In this document: piece after piece, positions 8,141 to 16,724 of the stretch | Numbering within the stretch: position 1 is the first letter of the stretch | Layout of the letters: every line of letters begins with the position of its first letter | Source of the DNA: Chloroflexota bacterium | GTDB taxonomy: Bacteria > Chloroflexota > Dehalococcoidia > UBA3495 | NCBI GenBank assembly: GCA_022563275.1 | Contig: JADFNR010000012.1 | Span: 1 to 40,468, forward strand | Direction of reading: 5' to 3' | Length of the DNA stretch: 40,468 nt | Translations under genes and position numbers: made by a program | The notes under the pieces: model-generated | The model's input: only the letters and a program-made list of their open reading frames with translations | What the model was told of the DNA's origin: nothing | The model's database searches: none

Positions 8141-9016
8141 ATGGGCATACTGGCCAGCATCTCCATCGGGATAAACCCCAACCTGTTCCATCTCGGGGCG
8201 TTCACTCTTTCCTGGCATGGCGTGATGACTTTCGTGGCGGTTGCAGTTGCGGTCTATCTGGTGGCCCGCTGGGGCGGAAAAGAAGGGATGATCGTCGATT
8301 CCATCTACTCCGTGGCGGTATGGGCCATCATCGGCGGAGTGATCGGCGCCAGGTTCCTTCACGTCATCGATTTTTGGGATGAAGTCTACAAGGACGACTT
8401 CATCAGCATCTTCCAGGTCTACGCGGGAGGCATCGCGATCTACGGGGCCATCATCGGCGGGTTCATCGGCGGCGCGCTGTATATCATGATCCGCAACTCA
8501 GAATGGTTCTTGACCATGTGGCGGACCGTGTTTCCATTCATGGGCGAGGCGCACCGGGCCAACCTGCCGGGGATCGGGCGTCTGGCCGATATCGCGGCCC
8601 CAGCCGTGCTGTTCGCCCAAGCCATCGGCCGAATTGGCGACGTCATCAACGGGGAACATCTTGCCAAGATCACCGAACTGCCCTGGGGGATAATTTACAC
8701 TCATCCCGACAGCCCAGCATACCTCAACGCACCAGTCCACCCCGCTGTCGGCTACGAATTGATCTTCGATCTGGTCTTACTGGCCGCTCTCTGGCCTCTG
8801 CGCGACCGGCTGCGGCCCAATGGAATGTTCTTCACCCTCTATCTGGCGACCTATTCCATCGGCCGGTTCTTCCTCAGCTTCCTCAGGGTGGAATTCAACC
8901 AATACTTCGGTGCGCTTAACGAAGCCCAGGTGGTGGCGATCATCGTAGTGATATTCACGGTGCCGTTGCTGGTGTGGAAGGCCCAATTGGTGCGGCCAAC
9001 AGCTCGCCGGACCTGA
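8141..9016 (+). CDS. lgt: Phosphatidylglycerol--prolipoprotein diacylglyceryl transferase
   Basis: An integral membrane enzyme that adds diacylglycerol to the lipobox Cys of prelipoproteins, the first step of lipoprotein maturation. Several hydrophobic segments are visible (about 22-42, 56-74, 94-116, 152-165, 207-221 and 262-280). The family signature is at 163-172 as GRIGDVINGE. In E. coli this motif reads GRIGNFINGE, so the conserved Asn is Asp here. The segment YAGGIAIYGAIIGG replaces the FHGG His with Tyr, as in some Gram-positive Lgt proteins. A late Arg in GRFFLSFLR matches the second essential Arg region. ATG 8141 has AAAGG about eight bases upstream. It follows ispE with a 37-base gap. 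Confidence 0.93.
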   Translation: MGILASISIGINPNLFHLGAFTLSWHGVMTFVAVAVAVYLVARWGGKEGMIVDSIYSVAVWAIIGGVIGARFLHVIDFWDEVYKDDFISIFQVYAGGIAIYGAIIGGFIGGALYIMIRNSEWFLTMWRTVFPFMGEAHRANLPGIGRLADIAAPAVLFAQAIGRIGDVINGEHLAKITELPWGIIYTHPDSPAYLNAPVHPAVGYELIFDLVLLAALWPLRDRLRPNGMFFTLYLATYSIGRFFLSFLRVEFNQYFGALNEAQVVAIIVVIFTVPLLVWKAQLVRPTARRT

Positions 9017-9040
9017 CATTCAATCCAACGCACACCGATT

Positions 9041-9085
9041 TGTCATTTAGAGGCGTTCCCGACTCCGGTCGGGATCGGGGTGACA
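9041..9085. repeat. Dispersed palindromic repeat between lgt and recJ
   Basis: A dyad: CCCGAC (9058-9063) pairs with GTCGGG (9068-9073), and outer TGTCA (9041-9045) pairs with TGACA (9081-9085). Its left half, GTCATT..GAGGCGTTCCCGAC, recurs at 15454. It lies between convergent genes, so the hairpin could also act as an RNA 3'-end element. Confidence 0.6.
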
Positions 9086-9115
9086 GGGGTAAATGGTCTG
9101 CCAAGATGGGGAAGC

Positions 9116-10816
9116 CTAGCCTTCTGACGGCCTGAAATCCAACAATCTCAAGGCGATGGCCCCCTTCCCCCGGAAGGAATCGTGCATAACGGTGTAGGCC
9201 AGGTCAACGTATTGGGTGTTGGGCTGCCACTTATCCGCTTGATTGAAAGCTAGCGCCGTGAATTGGGCGCCGTTCATCTCAACCCTCAGCCTCAGGTGCT
9301 GCTGTTCACGGCCCATGTGAAAGGTTTCCAGTACCTTGACACCCATGCTGGCGAACGCCGGTCTTGGGTTGCCTTGTCCATAGGGCTCCAGGTCGTTTAT
9401 CCACCGCAACATCACCTCGTCCAATTCATCCAGGCTGATCACGGCGTCTATCTCCACCTTTCGGACCAGGCCCTGGGTCTCTAGGGACCGGGCGCTGTAG
9501 GCCTCCAAACGTGATTTAAGTTGGGGAATAGCGTCAGTGGCAATGGTGAGTCCGGCAGCCTGGGAATGGCCGCCAAACCGCACCAGGAGGTCTTCACAGG
9601 ACTCTATCGCCGCTAAGATGTCGAATTCGGGGATGCTGCGCCCGCTGGCAACGCTGTATTCGCCTTCCACGGCAATCACCATCGCCGGGCGCCGGTACTT
9701 GTCCACCAGGCGTCCCGCTATCAGGCCCGACACGCCTCGCAGGAACCGCTCGTCGGAGATCACCAGCAACGAAGGAAGCTCGCCCAGGTCCTCGACCAGT
9801 CCACTGGCTATCGCGTTGGCCTCTTCGGTTGCCGCCCGCCGTTCTATGTTCAATGATTCCAGCTTGTGGGTCAGGGCGCTAGCCTCCTCCGTAGAGGTGG
9901 TGGTCAGGAGCCGGAAGCTGTCCATGGCGTCGCCCATGCGTCCCGCCGAGTTGAGTCTGGGCGCGATCTGGAATGACACAGTCTCGGCGGTGATCTCGCC
10001 CGGGTCTACCCTGGCTGAACTGTAAAGGGCTCGAAGTCCGGGACGGCGGGTGTTGGCCAACTCGCGCAGGCCTTCCTGAACCAGGTAGCGGTTCTCATCC
10101 AGCAGCGGCACCAGGTCCGCGATGGTGCCCAGGGCCGCCAATTCCAACAGGGCGGGGTCCCACGGCTGCCCGTGGGACTCGAATAATCCCTGGATTAATT
10201 TGAATCCGATACCGGCCCCGCATAGTTCGAAGAACGGGTAATCGCCGCCGGGTATCTTGGGGTTCAAACACGTCACCGCGTTGGGAACTCCGTCATGGGG
10301 CAGATGGTGGTCGGTGATTATCACGTCGACGCCCAGAGACTTGGCGTAGTCCACCTCTTCAAAGGACGTGATCCCGGTGTCTACGGTGATGATCAGAGTC
10401 ACGCCTTGTTCCGCTAGAGTGTCAATGGCCCTGTTGGACAGGCCGTGGCCCTCATCGACTCGGTGTGGCAGGTACGGCGTGACCGGTATCCCAAACGATG
10501 AAAGGCCCTCGCAGATGATGGCGGTTCCCGTGATACCGTCCACGTCAAAGTCGCCGAACACGCCCACTCGTTCCCCGTCATTCATTGCGGCGGACAGACG
10601 TTTTAGCGCGGTGTCCATGCCTGAGATGCGCAAAGGGTCGTAGGGGAGCTTATGGGGCGGGTCGAGTAGGGCGCTTAGCTTCTGAGGGGTGTCGATTCCC
10701 CGCTTCACCAGTACCCGGGCGATGGCTGGCGGCACGTGGCCGTCAAGGGCATTAATATCGCCGGCGTCAAGGGCGGATGGCAGAGACCAGGGGTGTTCAC
10801 CGCCGCCGGCCGCCAC
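9116..10816 (-). CDS. recJ: Single-stranded-DNA-specific exonuclease RecJ
   Basis: A 5'-3' ssDNA exonuclease of the DHH family used in recombination, base-excision and mismatch repair. Motifs: DFDVDG at 89-94 (Mn-binding Asp cluster), VDTG at about 145-148, TDHH at 168-171, and the DHHA1 motif GGHSQAAGLT near residue 427. The OB-fold domain follows. The 566 residues are typical of the bacterial core enzyme. GTG 10816 begins three bases after the fabF stop, so the two genes are probably co-transcribed. There is no clear Shine-Dalgarno, and a second in-frame GTG lies a few codons inside. It converges with lgt. Confidence 0.95.
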   Translation of the reverse strand: MAAGGGEHPWSLPSALDAGDINALDGHVPPAIARVLVKRGIDTPQKLSALLDPPHKLPYDPLRISGMDTALKRLSAAMNDGERVGVFGDFDVDGITGTAIICEGLSSFGIPVTPYLPHRVDEGHGLSNRAIDTLAEQGVTLIITVDTGITSFEEVDYAKSLGVDVIITDHHLPHDGVPNAVTCLNPKIPGGDYPFFELCGAGIGFKLIQGLFESHGQPWDPALLELAALGTIADLVPLLDENRYLVQEGLRELANTRRPGLRALYSSARVDPGEITAETVSFQIAPRLNSAGRMGDAMDSFRLLTTTSTEEASALTHKLESLNIERRAATEEANAIASGLVEDLGELPSLLVISDERFLRGVSGLIAGRLVDKYRRPAMVIAVEGEYSVASGRSIPEFDILAAIESCEDLLVRFGGHSQAAGLTIATDAIPQLKSRLEAYSARSLETQGLVRKVEIDAVISLDELDEVMLRWINDLEPYGQGNPRPAFASMGVKVLETFHMGREQQHLRLRVEMNGAQFTALAFNQADKWQPNTQYVDLAYTVMHDSFRGKGAIALRLLDFRPSEG

Positions 10817-10819
10817 GGT

Positions 10820-12073
10820 CTAGCGGGCCAGGCCGGGTTTGGCGAAGACTAACACCGAGTTGTGGCCGCCAAAACCGAAGGAATTGCTTAACGTAACGTT
10901 GAGCTCCTGAGAGCGGGCATGGTTGGGAGTGTAATCCAAGTCGCATTCGGGGTCCGGTTCGTTCAGGTTGATGGTGGGAGGAATGATGCTGTGCTCCATG
11001 GCCAAGATACAGAAACACGCTTCCAACGCTCCGCCGGAACCAAGGAGATGGCCGGTCATGGACTTGGTGGAGCTGAGGGGAACCCGGTAGGCGTCTTCGC
11101 CCAGAGCGGATTTGATGGCCTTGGTTTCATGGCGGTCATTGAGCGGCGTGGACGTGCCATGTGCGTTAACGTAATCGACCTCGGAAGGATCGATGCCGGC
11201 TTCTTCCAGGGCCTTGCTCATCGCCCGGGCGGCGCTTTCACCCGACTCCATCGGTTCCACCAGATGATAGGCGTCGGAGGTGGCCGCATAGCCTCTGAGC
11301 TCTCCCAAGGCGGCAACACCCCGCCGGCTGGCGCTCTCTTCACTCTCCAGCACCAACACGGCCGCTCCCTCGCCCATGACGAAACCATCGCGATTCATAT
11401 CAAAGGGCCGGCTGGCCTTGGCGGGGTCTTCATTGAACCGGGAAAGGGCCCTCAGCGCATTGAATCCGGCGACCGCGACTGGCACCACCGGCGCTTCGCT
11501 GCCGCCGGCCAAGACGATGTCCTCTTGGCCCCGCCGGATCATGGCCCAAGCCTGACCCAGGGCGTCCGCGCCGCTGGAGCATGACGAAACAGCGCAGTAA
11601 TTGGCGCCCATGGAGCCGGTGACCATCGAGACTTGGGCCGAGGCCATGTCACCCAACATCATTGGAATCAGGAATGGACTAACGCGCTTGGGGCCCCGGG
11701 CGAGGAGTATCTCGTGTTGCTGGGAGAGGGTGCCGATGCCGCCGATGCCGCTGCCGATGATCACTCCGACGCGGTACGGATCGACGCTCCCCTTCTTAAG
11801 GCCGGCCTGGCTGCAAGCCTGCTGGGCCGCCACGGCGGCAAACTGGGCGAAGCGGTCCATCCGCCGGGCTTCCTTGCGGTCCAGGTAATCCTCAGGGTCA
11901 AAGCCTTTGACCTCGGCGGCAAAGTGGGTGTCGAAGCCTTCCGGATCGAAGGCGGTGATGAAGTCCACTCCCGAGCGGCCATTTACAATGCCATCCCAGG
12001 TAGTCGCCACGTCCAATCCCAGGGGGCTTATGATCCCCATCCCGGTGACCATAACCCGGTGATTTCCACTCAT
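10820..12073 (-). CDS. fabF: Beta-ketoacyl-ACP synthase II (first paralogue)
   Basis: A condensing enzyme that elongates acyl-ACP with malonyl-ACP in type II fatty acid synthesis. The Cys-His-His triad with its helper Lys is intact: Cys165 in SSCSSG, His305 in [11 protein letters not shown], Lys337 and His342 in TKSMTGH. The C-terminal glycine loop SNSFGFGGHN is present. Its 417 residues are normal. The nucleophile context (CAVSSCSSGAD) is less common than the usual ACATG-type motif. No acpP, fabD or fabG is nearby; the downstream partner is recJ, three bases away. A second fabF lies at 18159. FabF versus FabB chain-length preference cannot be told from sequence. Confidence 0.93.
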   Translation of the reverse strand: MSGNHRVMVTGMGIISPLGLDVATTWDGIVNGRSGVDFITAFDPEGFDTHFAAEVKGFDPEDYLDRKEARRMDRFAQFAAVAAQQACSQAGLKKGSVDPYRVGVIIGSGIGGIGTLSQQHEILLARGPKRVSPFLIPMMLGDMASAQVSMVTGSMGANYCAVSSCSSGADALGQAWAMIRRGQEDIVLAGGSEAPVVPVAVAGFNALRALSRFNEDPAKASRPFDMNRDGFVMGEGAAVLVLESEESASRRGVAALGELRGYAATSDAYHLVEPMESGESAARAMSKALEEAGIDPSEVDYVNAHGTSTPLNDRHETKAIKSALGEDAYRVPLSSTKSMTGHLLGSGGALEACFCILAMEHSIIPPTINLNEPDPECDLDYTPNHARSQELNVTLSNSFGFGGHNSVLVFAKPGLAR

Positions 12074-12229
12074 ATATTTCCCAGCCCGTACACTCGCGCA
12101 AAGGCCCGGTTAGGGGACTTCACAAGCAATGATTAGAAGCGGTTGGCCCATCCCTGAGCCCGTTGAAATGGAACCCTTTGATACGGGACTTAGAAATCGG
12201 GCGCGCGAACCGGACCTGCACCAGAGGCG

Positions 12230-14011
12230 CTATGCCTTGGCGCCTCCCCGGGTTGAAACAGTCACCGTAGAGTCTATGAGTTCAGTGAGTTCGGTGATGC
12301 GTCCTGATATGTTGAGGGCCAATTCCCGGTTGCCTGATGGGCCGGTCAGCAGGTCCAGAGAATCCGACAACTCGTTGACCCGGCTGCCGATGGCGTCCGC
12401 CGCCTCTTTCCTGGCGTTGGCCAATGGTTGCGACACCGAGCGGATCTGTTCGACGAGTTCATTCACTCGTTCAGTGATATTCTCGCCGAATTCCAGCCTC
12501 GTTAATGAAGCGGCGTCCGACCAGTTCCGAAGCGCTTCAGTGGCCTCGCTCAACCGGGAGGCCAGCGTGTCGCTCAGGTCCCGGCTGGTGGCCGCCAGGC
12601 GCAGCTTGTAGGTCCGTAGGATCCTGAAGACGCGCCGGTAAACATCGTCCACCGGATTCAGCTTGGCGGAATAGCGGTCGAACAGGTCACGGCTTTCCTG
12701 CATGGTCCAGCGCTTGTCCTGATGGACGAGTTGCCGCCCCGTGTAGAGATGATACGGACGCATCGCCCCTTCAGCCAGCAGATCGCCGTTCTCGTCCAGC
12801 GGGACCAACGAGTCCCAGTTGGAGGTGGCGGGCAATGGTGTCAGGAAATTGACGGTCTGGTACTTGCTGATGGTGGTCACCCAATCCGCCAGGGCCATGA
12901 TGCTTTCCTCGGTGTCGAAGGGCAGGCCGATGATGGTCATGGCCACCACCGTAAAGCCAGCGGCATTGAGGTAATGCAGGTCCTTATGCATCTGGCCGGG
13001 TTCCTGCCGTTTGTTCACCGCTATGAGGTTCTCGGCGTTATCCGATTCCACACCCACGTAGAGCATCTTGATGTTGGCTTCAAGCATGGCGTCGGACAGC
13101 TCTGGGTCTTGGCCGACCTCGGCCCGGACCTGGCAGATCATATTCATCTTGTCGGTGTGGCCCTTCCAGCCCTTCAACCGGGCCAGGCGCTCGTCACGGA
13201 ATTTAACCGCCCGCAAGGGCGGCGCATGGAGGTCGTCAGAGATAAACACCTGGAACGCACCGCTCCTGGAGCTGTGGACCAGGCCGTCGGCGGCCAATTC
13301 ATTGAGTTGGGCCAGCCGTTTGAACTCGGTTTCCCTGGAGATCATCCGGTAACCGAGGAATTGCTGGATGACCTGACAGTAGGTGCAGCTTTCTGTGCAC
13401 CCGCGTATGGTTTCAATCACCGCACCGACCATGGGATTGTCTGAGGTAAGGTCTTTGATGGAACGGAAATCGGGCAATTCCACAAAATCCGGGGAGACCA
13501 GCCCTTTGCGGCTGGTCTGAACGATACCGCCGTCCTTCCGGTAACTGATACCCGGAACCTTCGCCAGATACTCGTCCCGGTCGCTGCCGCGGTGCTCCAA
13601 AAGCACGTCGGATAACTGGCCGATGATGTCTTCGGCCTCGCGTTGGACGACCACATCGAAATCCCCGTTGTCGAACGCTTCCTCGGCTAGAGGGCCCATC
13701 TGAGGCCCGCCGCCGATAGTTATGATGCCGGGATGGAATTGTTTGGCCAACCGAGCCATCTGGTAACCGCGGGGAGCCTCATTGATGAGCGCCGTGACCA
13801 TGAAGATATCGACGCCTTCCAGGTCTTTGTCCGGGTCCATGAGGCCGGAGCGGTCTTCAAACCAGATCTCCCGCTCGTAGATGTTTGGACCTTCCCACTG
13901 GGCCAGCGCTCCGGAAAGAAAGAGCATTCCCTGCCTGGGTATGGCTACGTATTCAAAGTTCCCACCGGCTGATGCTGGTTGAAACAGCACCACCCGTTTT
14001 ATTCGAGACAT
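12230..14011 (-). CDS. B12-binding-domain-like radical SAM protein with helical C-terminal tail
   Basis: A 593-residue radical SAM enzyme of unknown reaction. Residues 1-135 look like the Rossmann domain that precedes the radical SAM core in cobalamin-dependent family members (VVLFQPA..., IITIGGGPQ at about 96-104), but I do not see the DxHxxG cobalamin-ligand motif. The cluster motif is C205-TES-C209-TY-C212. A TIM-barrel core follows, with WKGHTDKMNMICQVRAE and GVESDNAE. From about 430, and clearly from 495, the chain is predicted helical with repeated -xxLxxRxxELxxx- spacing, like a coiled coil. That tail is unusual. A perfect TATAAT lies about 160 bases upstream. The substrate could be a lipid, a peptide or a ring system; nothing nearby decides it. 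Confidence 0.8.
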   Translation of the reverse strand: MSRIKRVVLFQPASAGGNFEYVAIPRQGMLFLSGALAQWEGPNIYEREIWFEDRSGLMDPDKDLEGVDIFMVTALINEAPRGYQMARLAKQFHPGIITIGGGPQMGPLAEEAFDNGDFDVVVQREAEDIIGQLSDVLLEHRGSDRDEYLAKVPGISYRKDGGIVQTSRKGLVSPDFVELPDFRSIKDLTSDNPMVGAVIETIRGCTESCTYCQVIQQFLGYRMISRETEFKRLAQLNELAADGLVHSSRSGAFQVFISDDLHAPPLRAVKFRDERLARLKGWKGHTDKMNMICQVRAEVGQDPELSDAMLEANIKMLYVGVESDNAENLIAVNKRQEPGQMHKDLHYLNAAGFTVVAMTIIGLPFDTEESIMALADWVTTISKYQTVNFLTPLPATSNWDSLVPLDENGDLLAEGAMRPYHLYTGRQLVHQDKRWTMQESRDLFDRYSAKLNPVDDVYRRVFRILRTYKLRLAATSRDLSDTLASRLSEATEALRNWSDAASLTRLEFGENITERVNELVEQIRSVSQPLANARKEAADAIGSRVNELSDSLDLLTGPSGNRELALNISGRITELTELIDSTVTVSTRGGAKA

Positions 14012-14399
14012 TTTCGCTCCTGTTGATGGCGGCCTGATTACGGCCAGGCGGCATTTTACGCCAATGAATGGTCGCCGATCTATCGTGTTTGCCTGCGGGC
14101 CAACCTACTGGCAGGCCATGGCTGACCGAAGCTAAAACCACCGGCGCCCTTCATTGGTTCGCCGGTTATTATACAGGACAACCCGGAGCAAAATTAACTG
14201 ATTTCCCAACCTGAGCGGCTCGGTTTCGTAGGCGTTCAAACCGGAAATTAGGTCAATCCTTGTTCAAGGCCGGCCAGAGTAACGGAACTACCGTCACATT
14301 CTACGCCAGAATGAACGGATTGTCATAATGCCGTCCAGCCGCCGCCATTATCGAGCATGAGCGGTCCGGAGCCCGGAGCATCGGGCCGCGGACCAGGAA
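14012..14399. other. Intergenic region upstream of the radical SAM gene
   Basis: A 388-base gap between two minus-strand genes. It holds the TATAAT element at 14168-14173. I see no convincing ORF, RNA motif or repeat in the rest. Confidence 0.6.
14168..14173 (-). promoter_or_regulatory. Candidate -10 box for the radical SAM gene
   Basis: A perfect TATAAT on the minus strand (ATTATA on plus) in an AT-rich stretch. The -35 region is weak (TTAATT at 18 bases). Transcription from here would give a leader of about 150 bases before the start at 14011. Confidence 0.45.
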
Positions 14400-15344
14400 C
14401 TATTTGCCCCGAAAATGGGGAATAAGTTCCTTGGCGATGACCTCGAGATGCCGCTCTCGGTCCTCCCTGGGACAACTGATGCTGAAGACGATATGCCGGG
14501 CCCCGGCATCGATGTATTCCTGAAGTTGGGTGATGCAGTTCTCCACTGTCCCCAATAAACAGTACTTCTTAACGATGTCCAGAAAGTCGCCCCCGTATAG
14601 GTAACGCCCGCCAAGCTGTTCCGCGGCGACCTCGGCCGCCTGTTGTTCGGTGGGATAGATGGCGATATAAGGAAAGTGGGCCCATTGGAACTGGGATATG
14701 TCCCTCCCAGCCTCGGCGGCGAATCCCTTGATCTTCTCAACGCTTTGTTCGTATCTGGGGGCGTCGTAGAAATATGGCATCCAACCGTCGCCGAATCTGG
14801 CGGCACGGGCCATGGCGGCATCCCTCCTTCCCGACACCCACAGCGGAGGGTTGGGCTGTTGGACGGGCGTCGGATTGATCATCGCATCGGTCAGTTGGAA
14901 ATGACGCCCGGAAAAGGTCACCCGCTCTCCGGCCCAAAGCCTCCGCAGCACCTCCAGGCATTCATCGGTGCGCCTTCCCCGCTGGTTTACTTTGAGACCG
15001 GCGGCCTCGAACTCCACCGGAAATTCCCCGCCGACCCCCACTCCAAGGGTCAACCGGCCCCCGGAAGCGGCGTCCAAAGTGGCCGTCGTGCGCGCCAAGA
15101 ACAGGGGATGGTAGAAGGGAGTCAGGATGATGGACGAAAGGATTCGCAATTCATCGGTCGCACCGGCGGCCACCGCCAACACCGGCAGCGCCGCGTGGGT
15201 CGGGCCAGGTGGGTCGCCGCGCATGAAATGCTCCCCGGCCGAGAAATATTCGTAGCCCAGTTCTTCCATCCAACGGGCTTGGCGGGCGGTCTCGCCGATC
15301 CCCAGGGCCAGTCCAGCGCCGAAATGCAGGTCCAGTTCTGGCAT
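14400..15344 (-). CDS. LLM-class (luciferase-like) F420- or FMN-dependent oxidoreductase
   Basis: A bacterial-luciferase-like TIM barrel of 314 residues. Typical features: an early GxGLALG strand, RWMEELGYEYFSAGEHF, the barrel strand LSSIILTPFYHPLFLA, the hallmark LDAASGGRLTLGVGVGGEFPVEFEAAG, and WVSGRRDAAMARAARFGDGWMPY. This family uses F420H2 or FMNH2 to reduce or oxygenate varied substrates. The F420 biosynthesis genes at 20716-24994 make F420 the likely cofactor here, but that is inference. The ATG has AGGGG six bases upstream. It stands alone, followed by a 388-base gap before the radical SAM gene. The substrate is unknown. Confidence 0.88.
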   Translation of the reverse strand: MPELDLHFGAGLALGIGETARQARWMEELGYEYFSAGEHFMRGDPPGPTHAALPVLAVAAGATDELRILSSIILTPFYHPLFLARTTATLDAASGGRLTLGVGVGGEFPVEFEAAGLKVNQRGRRTDECLEVLRRLWAGERVTFSGRHFQLTDAMINPTPVQQPNPPLWVSGRRDAAMARAARFGDGWMPYFYDAPRYEQSVEKIKGFAAEAGRDISQFQWAHFPYIAIYPTEQQAAEVAAEQLGGRYLYGGDFLDIVKKYCLLGTVENCITQLQEYIDAGARHIVFSISCPREDRERHLEVIAKELIPHFRGK

Positions 15345-15396
15345 TATTTACCCCTATAACCCATGCCTATCTTGAGGTTTCCCATGCACAGCAGAC

Positions 15397-15402
15397 ATTC
15401 TA
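15397..15402 (-). promoter_or_regulatory. Candidate -10 box for the LLM-class gene
   Basis: TAGAAT on the minus strand (ATTCTA on plus), about 50 bases upstream of the LLM ATG. The -35 region is poor, so this rests on the -10 match and its similarity to other TAGAAT boxes in the window. Confidence 0.35.
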
Positions 15403-15453
15403 CTCCAGGGAGTTTGGTTGGCGTTGCTCTCATATAAGGTTCGCCTCAAGACC

Positions 15454-15500
15454 GTCATTCCGAGGCGTTCCCGACCCGTCTGGAAGGAATCTCGTTGCCA
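15454..15500. repeat. Dispersed intergenic repeat (GTCATTCCGAGGCGTTCCCGAC type)
   Basis: GTCATTCCGAGGCGTTCCCGAC shares nearly all bases with the left half of the element at 9042-9063. An internal dyad is formed by CATTCCGAG and GGAATCTCG. It is intergenic, as is typical of REP-like elements. Confidence 0.55.
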
Positions 15501-15696
15501 GATGACCAAATCTGCCCGATAACAAAGAGACCCTTCGCTTCATTCAAGTGGCACGTGGCATCTGGATAGTGTGGCTGATACGTTAAAAGCGACTCCCTTG
15601 ACATGGGCCGGAGGGATTTGCCACCGTTGGTGGAGTCCAAACATGCTGACCGCTGATGACCGGACCGGCCGGCGGAGTGCCCACGGAGTAATCAAC

Positions 15697-16647
15697 TTGG
15701 TTGTTTTGGTAACCGGCGCCACCGGATTCCTTGGCCGGCGTGTGGTCCACGAACTTTTGGAGCGCGGCCATAAGGTGCGTTGTCTGGTCCACACCCCTGG
15801 CAGGGAGAGGATGTTCTCCCACCGGGCCGTTGAGGTCCAGTACGGCAGCGTCCGGGACCCGGCTTCCCTGAGCAATGCCTTCTACGATGTGGAAGCGGTG
15901 GTGCACTTGGTGGGAATCATTCGCCGCAGACGGCGTGACTCATTCGAAGATGTGCACCGGGAGGGCACGGCCAATGTGCTGGCGGCTGCCAAGGAGGCCG
16001 GGGCGCGCCATTTCCTCCATGTGAGCGTCATCGGCGCCGCGAATGACCGTTCCTATCCCTACCTTTACACCAAGTGGCTGGGAGAACAGGAAGTCATCAA
16101 GGCCGGTATCCCTTACACCATATTCCGGCCTTCCGTGCTGTTTGGCGAGGGCGACGAGTTTCTGAATGTTCTGGCCGGGTTGGTGCGGTTGTTTCCTTTG
16201 GTCCCGGTGATCGGGTCCGGGAAGAACCGGTACCACCCGTTGGCGGCCGACGACCTAGCCCGCTGCATCGTGATAACCCTGGGGCGGGAGGACCTGAAGG
16301 GCCGGACCCTGGACCTTGGCGGGTCCAAGCGCATGAATTACAACGATTTAGTGTCTGAGGTGGCCCGAGCGATGGGCAAAAGACGCCTGCGGTTCCACCT
16401 GCCGGTTTGGCTCATGTACGCTATCGCCGCGCTCAGCCAGGGGTTCATGCCTAGACCGCCCATCACCACGGACCAACTCAAGATGCTGGAGATCCGAAGC
16501 GTCGCGGAGTTGGGCGAGCTGGAAAAGGTTTTTGGGTTTACCCCCCGGCCCATGGCAGGTAACATTGACTTCGTGAACTCGGTGGGTGTGGCCGATGGGA
16601 TCCAGATGCTATTGGGATCGATGCCCCGCCGCGTCCGCGACCACTGA
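15697..16647 (+). CDS. NAD(P)-binding atypical SDR protein, NDUFA9 / complex-I-39-kDa-like
   Basis: An extended/atypical short-chain dehydrogenase fold. The N-terminus LVVLVTGATGFLG is the dinucleotide-binding Rossmann motif. Then come VVHLVGIIRRRRR, the YLYTK sequence in the usual YxxxK region, and IFRPSVLFGEGDEFLNVLAGLVRLFPLVPVIGSG, which closely recalls NDUFA9-like bacterial proteins. These are often annotated complex I NDUFA9 family or NAD-dependent epimerase; the bacterial role is mostly unknown (quinone or lipid related in some). Hydrophobic VWLMYAIAALSQGF near the C-terminus may touch membrane. I choose TTG 15697 because GGAG lies eight bases upstream and it starts right at the Rossmann strand; the frame is open to 15571. 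Confidence 0.85.
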   Translation: MVVLVTGATGFLGRRVVHELLERGHKVRCLVHTPGRERMFSHRAVEVQYGSVRDPASLSNAFYDVEAVVHLVGIIRRRRRDSFEDVHREGTANVLAAAKEAGARHFLHVSVIGAANDRSYPYLYTKWLGEQEVIKAGIPYTIFRPSVLFGEGDEFLNVLAGLVRLFPLVPVIGSGKNRYHPLAADDLARCIVITLGREDLKGRTLDLGGSKRMNYNDLVSEVARAMGKRRLRFHLPVWLMYAIAALSQGFMPRPPITTDQLKMLEIRSVAELGELEKVFGFTPRPMAGNIDFVNSVGVADGIQMLLGSMPRRVRDH

Positions 16648-16679
16648 TCTAGTATCAGAAATGGCCGTATCGGGCATCC

Positions 16680-16710
16680 GTTCGTCCTGAGTCCCGTCGA
16701 AGGACCTCTG
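16680..16710. repeat. Short dispersed repeat upstream of folC
   Basis: GTTCGTCCTGAGTCCCGTCGAAGGAC contains the dyad GTCCT/AGGAC and resembles the GTCCTGAG...TCGAAGGA repeats scattered through many bacterial genomes. It ends about 15 bases before the folC start. Confidence 0.45.
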
Positions 16711-16724
16711 CCCTGAGGAGCAAA

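Larger units (their letters stand above)
15345..15696. other. Divergent intergenic region between the LLM gene and the NDUFA9-like gene
   Basis: About 350 bases between divergent genes. It contains a minus-strand TAGAAT (15397-15402) and a dispersed repeat (15454-15500). The frame of the plus-strand gene stays open from 15571, but the segment 15571-15696 does not look like SDR N-terminal sequence. Confidence 0.55.

Noticed and set aside
12722..13444. 240-residue plus-strand ORF inside the radical SAM gene
   Set aside because: Antisense shadow of the conserved radical SAM core; His- and Gly-rich composition is typical of reverse-frame translation.
15571..15696. 42-residue N-terminal extension of the NDUFA9-like protein
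   Set aside because: The extension is Trp/Cys-rich and unlike a Rossmann N-terminus; TTG 15697 has a well-placed GGAG.
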